64,000 bases of DNA, taken from assembly GCA_039619475.1 (NCBI GenBank), contig CM077116.1, positions 179,855,970-179,919,969 on the forward strand. Reading direction: 5' to 3'. The stretch's first letter is position 1; the number at the start of each line of letters is the position of its first letter. Positions 23,045 to 33,950 of the stretch are shown one piece after another. Source of the stretch: Icerya purchasi (taxonomy: Eukaryota; Arthropoda; Insecta; Hemiptera; Monophlebidae). The notes beneath the pieces were generated by a model. That model saw only the letters and a list, made by a program, of their open reading frames with translations, did not search any database and was not told the DNA's origin. The position numbers and the translations under genes were made by a program.

Positions 23045-24290
23045 TGTCGTATCACCATGGGGTGGTGTAATATCATGGACTGTTCGTCTGATGTATAAAA
23101 TGTCGCTATTGATAGCTGAGAGTCGGCCGAACACACAGTAGGAAATTTTTTCCAACAGTTGCATGGATCACGTCAGAAGTTGGAATGCGGCTACATACTG
23201 TTTTTCCTTCTACTTTTCCTTCAAGAATTACTGTCTCCAATCCAGCCGCTCTTATTATATGACCACCGAAGTATTTTAATAGTTGCTTCTCACTACTTCT
23301 CCGACTAGATAATCTCCTTTTCGTAATATATGTCTACCCCTTGTAGTACCGACATCGTTTGGCTGTTCACCGGATTCCTAGTATTCGTCGTCGATAGTTC
23401 TAGAGCGTCCATCTTTTGCCGTTTGGCTCTTTTCGTAGCAGCGTCCATGTTTCTACATCCGTAAAGAATCATTGAGAAAACCAAACAGTCCGCTAGTTTT
23501 GAACTTTTTTCGATCTTACTGGACACGGGAAATCTCCTTTTGCTAAACGCGTTCTGTGGCTAATTTCCGCTTCAAATCTGCCTCGATTATCGAACCTAGA
23601 ATTTTCACGCCATCAACCTCCCGTGATTTTAGACGATTGTTATTTTATTTGTAAGCGTTATTTTCGTTTTATCTTTATTAATTGTTAATTCGTATTTTGC
23701 GCTTCGTGTTACGGGACAACTCTTACGGCACACTACTTAAACTACCGGTTATCACAGTATATCATTTGCATATCTACGGTTAGAGATGTGGTGAACTCCT
23801 TCGACTGAAATCCCGTTATCCTTAATCTTACGCATGTTCTATTCTCCGCAGAGGTGTTGGACAACAGCGCAGATGAATGCACCGTTGACGTACTCCGCGA
23901 CATAGGTAAAGAGATTTTTTGAGTACATCTATTTTTACTTATTCGGACTTTGGCTTCGCTTTGTCCGTATAGATTTTCAATCAGGCCTACCAATTGTCTC
24001 TGGGTGTTATCATCTCGATCAGGATCGCTCAAGTTTGTTCCATTCGGCGCGATCGAGAAGCCTAACACTATTTCGACGTTGCAGTAGCCGAATATTCAAA
24101 ATCTGTTCCCGCGTTCCTCTTTCTTTTATGAAGTCCGCTTGTTCTTGTGGAATTTGGTTTCCTATTAGGTTGTTTAGTCGTTCGTATAGAATTTTTAACA
24201 CGCGCGCAATTCGTAATACTATATTCGATAATTTTCGCAAACTTTTTGTGAAATCTTTTCTCATATAAAGTAATATATATACTCGTATGT
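23045..24290 (-). pseudogene. RTE-like LINE ORF2 relic (second family)
   Basis: Minus-strand fragments in LINE order. 24019-24264 has an IPQEQADFIKERGTREQILN block (RT fingers). 23742-24068 has LIENLYGQSEAKV and, in a shifted frame, GVRQRCI followed by a palm motif Tyr-Ala-Asn-Asp where Tyr-Ala-Asp-Asp is expected. At about 23590-23625 there is a KILGSIIEADLKR block. 23305-23526 has a MILYGCRN...KMDALE block. Near 23190-23270 there is LLKYFGGHIIRA. The order and spacing fit one copy. The altered palm Asp and many stops make it dead. It differs from the RTE relic at 2531-3084. Confidence 0.75.
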
Positions 24291-24730
24291 GTAGATTGAC
24301 ACTAATCTTCTGGCCATATACCGGACACTTTCACATATTATTATTGCAGATTGCTTTTTTTAGCATTTCACTAGTTCTTTTGACTATTTCCGCCTCTATG
24401 ACATCAAGCCATGAGCCCTTATGTCGCTTTACCTAGAGTTTATTTCGAACCTCTACACAAACAGAATTGGAGGTTCCACAACTCAGCTACTGAGACGATG
24501 TTTTCGGTTTTCTGAACTCCCGTACTACTTAGCATGATATATTTTAAGTACATGGCACGATTATTATCGAGCAGTATTAGTACTTATTAGAGATTCATTC
24601 ATATCATTAAACTGGTCAGGAAGCGGAAGCTGCCTTCCCTTCTAAAAAAAAATCTCACTAATAATTAAAAACTCCATTAAATATGTTTCAAACATTTGGT
24701 TTACGGAAGATACTCCTTCAATATGTGTTT
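24291..24730. other. Spacer, possibly more of the RTE relic
   Basis: The minus strand at about 24350-24410 has an Ile-Val-Lys-Arg-Thr-Ser-Glu-Met-Leu-Lys-like stretch where an RT N-terminus would be expected, but this is too weak to call. Otherwise nothing was recognised. Confidence 0.3.
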
Positions 24731-24949
24731 TTGAAGTGAAACTTCTTATTGCGCGGTAGGAAAAAATTTTGGTACGATAGGGAAAAATTTTCGTTACGCA
24801 TTAAGCGTTAAACGTAAGGTATGTATTTGTGTTTATATGTAAGTATGTTTATAGGTGTCTGTCTGGGTCTAGTAGTATACCAAAGTGAGTAAATGTATAG
24901 TTAAGTATTTGCACTACGGGACTTCGTATAGTATATAGTTTATGAGCAT

Positions 24950-25006
<57 letters not shown>

Positions 25007-26209
25007 ATAAGTACGCGTACACACTACTCTATAGAAAGATATTCGCGATACGATACATTATACATTTAGTCTGTTAGTGAATTTTTGAAGTGAAACTGTT
25101 TACGGCATAGTAGGGAAAAATTTTGGTTACACGTTAAACGTAAGGTAGGTATTGCGCATAACTGAAATAGACCAATAATAATGATACTTTTTTTATAAAT
25201 GTATATAGATTTATTATTTATTGAAAATGAAAATTTTGTTTATACTGATACCTTTACCATCCTAATAATTTTCTTAAGCACAGTTTAAAATAATAATGAT
25301 AATACTAAATGTGTTACTTGTATATAAAATTAATTTAAAATAAAACTTTATTATAGAATTTAATACATATAAGCCAAAGACGTTTCACTTCCTCCGCGTG
25401 TACACACTGATACACGCATCATGCGTTTTTTTTTTGTTTTTTTTTTTTGATTGCTCAATTTACGTTTGATATTCCGAGACTCAATAAGTATTGATGTTAC
25501 TTAAAAATAATCATTATATTCCTTTAAAGTACATAATATTTTACTATAAAATATATTATTGTCGGGAGTAATTATTTTTTACTTTTTAGTGCATTTCTAT
25601 TCAATTTTCGTAATTGCGTCTTTATTTTTTTTTTATAAACCGCTGTATTTCCCATATAATTTGAGTGCTATTAAAAACTGCTTCCCATACTCTATAAAGA
25701 GCTCTGCGTAGTGGATGTAAATTTTTAGCGTTTCAATTATCTCTTTATTTGAGTCTACATTTTCGTACAGTAAATAACATTAATAATACTTTAATTCATC
25801 GCATTCCTTTAATTTTAACATTTTAGTTGTTCATATTTTTTCCTCCCTATATTCTAATAAAACTTTTTGGCTAATTTTTATCTAGTTATATATATATATA
25901 TATATAAAAAAAAAAATCATGATGCGTGTATCAGTGTGTACACGCGGATGAAGTGAAACTTCTTTGGCTTATATGTATTAAATTCTATAATAAAGTTTTA
26001 TTTTAAATTAATTTTACTCATAAACTATATACTATACGAAGTCCCGTAGTATAAATACTAAACTATACATTTACTCATTTTGGTATATTACTAGAACCAG
26101 ACAGACACCTATACACATACTTACACATACATACAAATACATACCTTACGTTTAACGCGTAACGCGTAACGAAAAGTTTTCCCTACCGCGCGACAAGAAG
26201 TTTCACTTT
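24731..26209. mobile_element. Foldback-like element with nested inverted repeats
   Basis: The outer arms are 24731-24946 and 26017-26209, opening with GAAGTGAAACTTCTT and an adjoining GCGCGGTAGG. The inner arms are 25318-25425 and 25917-26016, ending at CGCATCATGCG/GCATCATG-like sequence. On the right the two arms are contiguous. On the left they are split by about 370 bp holding a (TA)n tract (24953-25001) and a third, partial copy of the outer terminus in direct orientation (25083-25165). The unique centre (about 25426-25916) is AT-rich and non-coding. No target duplication was seen and no transposase is encoded. Confidence 0.7.
24953..25001. repeat. (TA)n microsatellite
   Basis: Lies in the insertion that splits the left arm of the foldback-like element. 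Confidence 0.95.
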
Positions 26210-26565
26210 AAAATAACAAAAAACAACAGTCCCCTTTTTTTATTATCAATGACTACGAAGTAATATTAATCGATACTTACCGATATACGGGATCATCACC
26301 AGCTCGGCAACAATTTCTAATTAAAAAACTTTATCGCAGCATTCGAATATCATTCCAAATAATTTTATACGCAGTATATTGTTAACGTCATACTGCCGTC
26401 AATGATAAGCTTTGCAAATAGTACTACGATCGATTAGATTCGAATCTACATTTCTCGCGCCAACTAATATTGATGTATTATTTTAATTCTTTGTCTTATT
26501 GAAAATTAGCTTTTTCTTTTTCTTTTTTTTTTTTTTTTTTTATCCAACTTACGTTCCATAGTAAA

Positions 26566-27476
26566 TCTGTTTATATATAAAAATTAATGTTTGTACGCTT
26601 GTATGTTTCTTTGTATGTTTGTTTGTCTCGTATGCATTCCGGTCCCGCTGGACGAATCATGCTAAAATTTCCAGGGTATATTCGTGTTGTCCTAATGGAA
26701 GTTTTAAGGTATGATTGAGTTTTCTACCGCCTTTTTTTCACGAAATATGAGTTTTTCAGTAGTTGAGGTGTAACCAGCGGTACAGAAATGCAAATGAGAT
26801 AAATAACAAAAAAAAAGTAATTTTTATAAAATTTTAAATAAAATAATTACCACAGTAAATAATAAACTCTAGGTAATAACGTTTTATTAATTTCTGGTTT
26901 AAGTAAATATGTCGCGTGTTCTGTTGCTACTTCTCTTTCTGCGTTACTGAAATCATCAAATTTCCAATGACAAGATTTAAACATACAAGACGCGCTCCTA
27001 GCCTAGTACTCATTAGGAAGAGTCAATGAAAAAACAGCAGTGTTTTCTATTAGTTTTTACGGGGAAATAAAAAATGCTGCAACAGAATTTTTAATATTTG
27101 CTACTACCGGGAATGTTGTATATACTCGAATTTGAAATCCTTACTCAATTGCTGTTGTAATAATAAATTAATTTTAAAGTTGTCGAGATATGAGTAGATG
27201 TTTTCTTAAATGTGTAATTATGGAAGATTACCGTGTGAAGAACTCGGCCCCTTCAAAATGATGGCTGTGTATTCTAGCTGAGCGAAACTTTTTATTAGAT
27301 CACGATAGAGGCAGCTTGTAGAAAGATGGATAATCTTCAGCTGAACGTGAAACACGGAGACCGTTAAGAAAGAAAGAATCTTTACGTAGATATAATTCCA
27401 GATAAAAATTGATTTTTTTTTATTCATTTCCGAGTGCAGATTTAAACGACGAGCGATGCCGGTGGGTGACAGCTAG
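26566..27476 (+). mobile_element. Non-autonomous Helitron-like element
   Basis: The 5' end, TCTGTTTATATATAAAAATT, fits the TC-TATATATAAAA starts of many insect Helitrons. It is followed by a region (26590-26720) of the type seen after such starts (GTCCCGCTGGACGAATCATG, then AAATTTCCAGG). The 3' end is CTAG followed by T at 27473-27477, preceded by GCGATGCCGGTGGGTGACAG, close to known Helitron 3' ends. There are no terminal inverted repeats and no Rep/helicase coding. The terminal hairpin is weak by eye, which lowers confidence. Confidence 0.55.
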
Positions 27477-30141
27477 TTAATAATATTTTAACGTTAATGT
27501 CCCCGAAGGGGGGAGTCTCTTTTTTAACGTTTGTTTTAATGACTTGCATTCGCACACCGATTCTTATCGATGTATTATTAAACGGTACCATCATTGACCG
27601 GGAACGAACGAGAAATCATTTAATATTTGTCTAAAAAACAAGATTTATGACGAATATGGAAAAAAACTTGCGGGACGATTATATAGCCACCTCTGCTGGA
27701 GATAACCGATTAAATCAAGCGAAAAGCCCGAACGGAGCTGAAATTCATGTTATCTAAATTGAGTTTTTGTACTACACTTTTCGGATCGTTATACTACATA
27801 TTTCTCTGATTCTTTTACCCAGACGAATCTATTCTTGTGTTTCGGTTTTCGCTAAGAACCTACTTTCAAAAGCATGTTCTTAAATAGGAAACACCAACTG
27901 TACAGATATGTACGAATTATGTACTGTTAAGCATGCTTCGGTTAAATGCGATCAGAATCGTAATGCAGACGTGTACGATAGAAACGGAAACTCGTGGAAG
28001 CTATACGGGGATTTCGTTAAACATGGAGGAGGTGCGAATTATAAGAATTGACAAAGAAACAAACTGTCGATTGTACAGCGCGTGCGTACGTAGACAGGGA
28101 TAAATTTTCTAAATGTCGGGGAATTTTTTTTCGGATGAATAAAGAAATAGCGAGTAACAAGAATGAATACGGATACGTGCAGGAATGACTGAAGGTCTAG
28201 ATGTACGCGTGAATGAAAAATAAATTATAATAATAATTATTGTCATATGATAATAAGGCCGATGTGAATAATGTAAAAGTGATTTAAAAACGAATTCGTT
28301 AACGCCGCCGAGTGAATCAGCAAAACATCATGATTAATGGTGTTTATAATGCGGCAGTAGTAATATCGCACTCTTAGCTGATAAAAATTTAATTCGCTGC
28401 TCGCTAAGCTGGAACGAAAACAAGTCATTCGGATTCGTAAAGCCGAATTTGCATATTATGTGAATATCATCAGAGGTGTAAACTACGTAACTCCGATGTG
28501 CCATGTTCATTATTATGTACTTCGTAATGTAAAAGCGGTGTATAGTAAGAGTATGGCATAGGAGAAATTTTAGCGCGCAACTGGAATTCGGCGTTTGTAG
28601 CAGTGTGTAAATTCGTCCCTCTGATATCTGTAGAATAACGCGGTTTACCGAATGCGTGCATTGTACTTTTGACACTGGATTAAATTTTATGTAGACAATT
28701 AAACGCTCGGAGAAGACTGAAAACATCGCAACTACTAATTATTACGAAATGATTTTTCCAATGCATCTTTCTAACTCTATGCAATGTAGGCCATTACAAT
28801 TCGTAAAATTCAGATTGCACGGAAAACGTTTTCAATTATTATAAAATAATAAAAATATACCGGCATGTTTCGGAGATAATCGTGGTGAGTAATTATTAAT
28901 CATGATCATGGAGCAGTGGTCTCTGAAACACGTCGGGATTCTAATCATTATTATTTTCATTATACGGAAAATAACGTATTTTTTTTTTTTTTTTTATATT
29001 TAATTAAGTGATTTTACGAAAAATATTTATACAAAATCAAGTTTGAACAGTAGACACGAAAAACAGAGCGGACCTTGTTTAAGCGCTCGAATGCGACAAT
29101 AAGCGAATTTCTTGATAGAGCATCGGGGCAGCTAACATAGCAATATCATGGCACTTCAGTGGTGTCCAGGGACGCCACAACGAAATACAACCTACGTATT
29201 GACCGTCATTGATAATTAGCTAAAAATGATGGCATCCGAAATGAGTGAATTTCTAACGCAAGACGCGTCTGTTTTATAATGGGGAAGGCATCTGACAAGA
29301 CAATTGTTCATTCGTTTATTCGCATTATTTTCGTTTTGGTCCAACAGTAGGCCGAGATTATATCGAACCAAAGAGGATTTAATGGGCTAATGTTAAATTT
29401 GGTTATATTGGAAAGATTGAATAACGAAGCGCTTTAAAAAATATTTTTATACCCTTTCTGTGTGCGATTGTCTATCGCAACGTCTTACAAGACCAACAGA
29501 AGAATCGCGTACATTCAGTGAGAAGAAATGAGGTCGACTCAGAGCTGTGACGGAAAGAACGGTTGAGTTTGGCGAATACGGGTTTGAAACTTTTAAGTGA
29601 CATTTTAAAAGTTGAAAAATTGTCGGTATCCGAATGTGATTATTGGGCGTTTATTTGAAATTGCGAGAGAAAAACGATATAATTTTACGTTTCAACTGAA
29701 GTATGATGACTCGGTAAAAAGACATGTCGAAAATGCAATCTCGACGAACAATAGAAACGCAATCATTTTTCTGCGAATGAACATTTCGTTAAGATTGCGC
29801 TCCAGAACGAAGCTTTCCCTCGGTTATAGAGGCTATACGTCACGTTAAAATAAGAATCAGATGATGAAAATACGAAATATAACGTGATATAATGCTGCAC
29901 TCGCTGATTCATTTGCGGTTAAAGTTCAGGTTTTTATTTACGCATCATCGATGTAATTCCGAATGGCCAACGCGACTGACGCATTTGAAATGTCTAGAAT
30001 CCGGGAGAAAAACGATACACATATAAATCATTTTTAAGAACAGATGGAGAAACTTCGGTTGATCTTCCGCTGTCTAAAATGGTATACATATATTTATTAA
30101 AACATTTCATTAAAAAGATTAAAAATCATACCATCATTATG
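27477..30141. other. Spacer, nothing recognised
   Basis: Overlapping minus-strand frames at 28243-28726 (130 and 63 codons) have mixed composition but match no family I know. A poly(T) run lies at 28979-28995. Otherwise nothing was seen. Confidence 0.45.
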
Positions 30142-30490
30142 CAAGGGCGTCGCCAGCCGATGAGCCAGGCAGGGCAAGATGAGCTGCCAGCCGCCAGGGG
30201 AAGGGGCAAGATGAAAGAAAGAGGATATGAGTTATAGGAAAAATAAAATTTATAACTTGTAAATGCTTACTATTTCATTAAGAATAAAATCATAATTGAA
30301 ACATAATTTTCGTGGGTTTCGGGCAAATTGTTCTACTACTCGTACTTTATTATAAATAAAAGTCTTCCCCAAATTGTCTATGATTACGCGTCTACGAATA
30401 CTCATCATGCGCGGTTGATTAAAAAGTTTCAAGGCTTCAGGTGGGCGGGGGGGCAGCAGCTGCCCCTTGCCCCCGCTGGCGACGCCCATG
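30142..30490. mobile_element. hAT-type MITE, copy 2, with target duplication
   Basis: The termini are CAAGGGCGTCGCCAGC and the inverse of CATGGGCGTCGCCAGC. They are flanked by an 8-bp duplication, TCATTATG (30134-30141) and TCACTATG (30491-30498), with one mismatch. An 8-bp duplication with CA...TG ends is typical of the hAT superfamily. It is longer than the copy at 4988-5291, mainly through about 45 extra bp in the middle (about 30332-30376). A minus-strand open frame across it (30250-30504) is not a transposase. Confidence 0.85.
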
Positions 30491-32044
30491 TCACTATGTA
30501 ACAAGTAATCAATTCGTGCTTAATTTTTCTCAATAGATTATAATTTTACTTCCTTTCACAGTAAGTTATAAGTTAAAATAAATTGTGACCGTACAGCCGA
30601 CGTCTCCATCTCGGATTCTTTCGCAAACTTGATTGTTTCAAAAAAAAAAAAAACTTTTTTAAGACAGAATATTAAAAAATTGATTTTTAAATTTTGTCAT
30701 TAGTTACGCGGTTTTTCTTTCGAAAGTTTTCGTAAACAAAAAATATATAATACCCACTTTTAAAATTACAATGGTTCTCACTATACAAACACTAGAGCGC
30801 GTTATAAGACCAAACTGACTGAATTAATTTAAAGAAATCGCAAAACTTACCGGCTTTGTATTATGTAATAAGCCATGATTACAGATCGTTGATAAACTAG
30901 TCGGCTATTTTCATAATTTATAATTTATTGTGAATATAAATTGTATCGAATTTATATATGTCGTAAATGGTTACTCAAAATTTCGTTAAAATTACCATTA
31001 TCGTTCTGAAAATTACAGTAAAAATTGATTAAAACGGGTGTTTGTGTAATCATTCGGCGGGGATGTCTCGCTACGTCCGATATCAAATGAAGTATTATAA
31101 TTTTATACATTCCGATGAAATATTTTTTGCGGTTTTTCTCTGTACTGACGTGTATAATCCGGAACTATAGACGTTTTTTCTGGCACAGATATTAAATTTT
31201 TCTCCGTACGATGATGAAATAATAAAACCTAAATTATAAAAACCAGAAGTGACCCCACGTAAAACCGGACACTAGTTCGACTTTTTTCTTACTTTCCAAA
31301 GAAATTATTCGTAATAATAACGAGCGCTCTGATCGTTTTTTTTTTGTTTTTTTTTTTTATATTTTATGTTACGCTATATGTATTACACGCGTTTTATCAG
31401 TTTAAAGTAGAACAAAAAATTTCTAAATTTAATTTTTTCATAGATCGGAGGACGATTTTTTTTTATTATTTAATTCATCCGCAAAAATCGTTTCAAAATT
31501 TATTCTGTTCAAGCAATTACCGCCACTTTTTTTTTTGTTCTCACGCGCGCGCTAACTACCAACAGTAATCCAAAGCCAGTAAAATTTTTCAAGTTTTCAT
31601 GTGTCCCGGTGATCAAATAAAAAAAACAAAAAAAAGTTTGTGACAGCCGGATATCAGGTTGTAAACGAAACGCCACTGCCTAACTAATTACACTGCGGTA
31701 GCTGGCTTTTTATTTTTTCTTTTTTTTCGGGCTCGTCAACCGGGGACTTCACCTAGAAAAGATAAGAAGAAAAGTCCACTAATTAGAAGAAGAAGAAGAA
31801 GAAGACACTTATATTTGCGTGATTTCCTTATCAGATAACTTAATATATGTATATCAGAACACGAAAATGATAAACAAGAAAAAGAATCTATAATTATAGA
31901 CTGGAAAAGTTTAAAAAAACCTGACACATTAGCTTATTAAAAAGTTTTAATGACTCAGCATAAAATTAGCATAATCTCGCAATTTAGATGAAATTCTAAG
32001 AGTTCTTGGAAAGAAATTAACAATTTAGTGAGAAACAGAGATAT
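30491..32044. other. AT-rich spacer with an AAG microsatellite
   Basis: A (GAA)n tract lies at 31783-31804; it may be the solo 3' tail of an RTE element, but the preceding sequence is too short to prove this. Poly(T) runs with a single interrupting G lie near 31338-31360. Nothing else was recognised. Confidence 0.4.
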
Positions 32045-33950
32045 AGGGCTGTAAAAATACTCAGAGTAACACATGTTTAATTCGCCTGTGTTTATATTTC
32101 TTGTTTCTATGTTTTAAGGACTGATAATTATTATACCTGCCTATATTGTTTACAGTTATAATGTCAGACATAGCGCAATAATTAAAGAAACTTATTGCAC
32201 GTTCTTTTGTAATCTCACTGACATACGGAAAATGCAGATAATCATGCATGGTTTTAATGCGTGTGTGAATCGGGACTTATTTAATATAATTCTAAAACAA
32301 TGGTTTTGAATTCGCTGGAGCTTCATTAAGTTACTATGGCTGGTCGAACACCAGACTGGAGCAGCATATAATAGCGTGGGTAGTATAATACCGCTTTATA
32401 AATCATAAACTTATTAGACACTGTTAGACATGATTTTCTATTAAAAATCGGAAACAGGTTACATAACTTACGCTGAGTTTTATAAATACGTTGATTTATA
32501 TGCTTTGTAAACGTAAGTTTTTTATCCAGTGTCATACCTAAGTGAGTTACCTCATCTTTCCATTCGATCGTATTGTTTTTAATTCTAACGTGATTGTTTA
32601 TTGTTGGCCCGCGCTTTGTAAATATAATTGCCTCAGATTTATTTTCGTTGATATTAATTCTCCATTTAGTGAAGTATTTGACTAACTTATTTGCGGCATC
32701 CGTGAGTCGTCGACATATCGTATCAATTCGGTAGGATGTGGCGACAAGTGCAGTGTCATCAGCGTAAAGATTTAGACTTACACGATAAGGTAAGCGGAAG
32801 GTCGTTTATGTATCAAGTAAAAAGATAGGGACCCAAGATGCTCCCCTGGGTAACTCTAGCGGCACAAAAACTTCTTACTAGATTTAACATTTTTAATTTG
32901 TACGTGAAACTGTCTATTCGTTAAATAAGTTTTGATAAGCAGTACTAAGTATTGCGGATATCCATATTTGATTAATTTAAATACAATGCCTTCATGCCAA
33001 GTGATATCGAATGCCTTTTCAAGATCGATGAGTACTAGACCGGTATGTTTATTTTGGTCAAAATTGTCAGTGATTGTATCGCATAAAGCGGCAAGTTGCA
33101 TTGTCGTACCTAAATTAGGCCTAAATCCAAATTGGAATTCCCTAAAAATAGCATTTGTGTCACTGTACTTGTTTAGTCTAATTAAGATTACTTTTTTCAA
33201 AGATTTTGCTGATATTACTTAATAGACTAATAGGCCTGATATTTTGCACAAAGGAAGCAATCCTTTCGATGCTTCGCAAGAGGTATCGTTATTGAGGTTC
33301 TCCAGGATAAAGGGTAATAAGTTAAACGTAGGCAGGAATTAAAAAGGCTGACTAACCCGAGGATAGCTTTTTTTGGGAGATTCTTGATCATGCGGATGTG
33401 CACCAAGTCATTTCCGACAGAGTTTGTGTTTCGCAATGTACGAATGCGCATTTCTTAACTTCTTTAGGCGTAGTAAAAATATGTGGATTTGATGTAGGGG
33501 ACGTTAGGCATAGATATCTGTTTATAGCTTGTCTGATGCTGCGAACATGAGATAGTGTGTAGATAAGCAGTGTCATTTTGCTTATGTATATTGTGAAAAT
33601 GGGTAGCAAGTACTTCGGTTTTGTCTTTAATGGAATATGCAATCTTATTAATACTGTTTCGGATTGTGATTGGCGGCAGCTCAGTCTGATTTCTACAGAA
33701 ACGTTTGTTTACTTTCCACAGAGTGTTGTCTTTACGGGACAAATTCTGCAAAAATACGTTCCACTTTTCATTTCTCTCATGAAGTAGCCGGGCTTTTACT
33801 AGCTTATTTAATTTGTTAAATAATTTTTTGTATGCAATGGAAGAAGGCAACTGATTTTTTTGGCTCATCCTACGGCAAAAATTTTTAATACTAATAAGCA
33901 AAACCAAATTTTCTAGAAGCAGTAAAAGGTTCATGTGGAGATAGTTTGGG
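32045..33950 (-). pseudogene. 5'-truncated Jockey-clade LINE ORF2
   Basis: Minus-strand copy. The EN-RT linker is at 33464-33934 (LLHERNEKWNVFLQNLSRKD, then LWKVNKRF). The RT fingers are at 33227-33451 (KNLPKKAILGLVSLFNSCLR). The palm is at 32856-33200 (FQFGFRPNLGTTMQLA, then LIDLEKAFD with the catalytic Asp). A RVTQGSILGPYLF block lies at about 32825-32865, and a complete Tyr-Ala-Asp-Asp at 32755-32766 (read on the minus strand). An HLGMTLDKKLTFTKHIN block and the C-terminal region run to about 32061. Frameshifts and a few stops are present, but both catalytic blocks survive, so it is younger or better kept than the copy at 9526-12108. The endonuclease and ORF1 are lost. Confidence 0.9.

Noticed and set aside
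30250..30504. 84-codon minus-strand frame in the MITE
   Set aside because: Coincides with the non-coding interior and terminal repeat of the MITE; not a transposase.
31783..31804. Solo RTE 3' tail at the (GAA)n tract
   Set aside because: The preceding sequence matches the RTE end over too few bases to be distinguished from a plain microsatellite.
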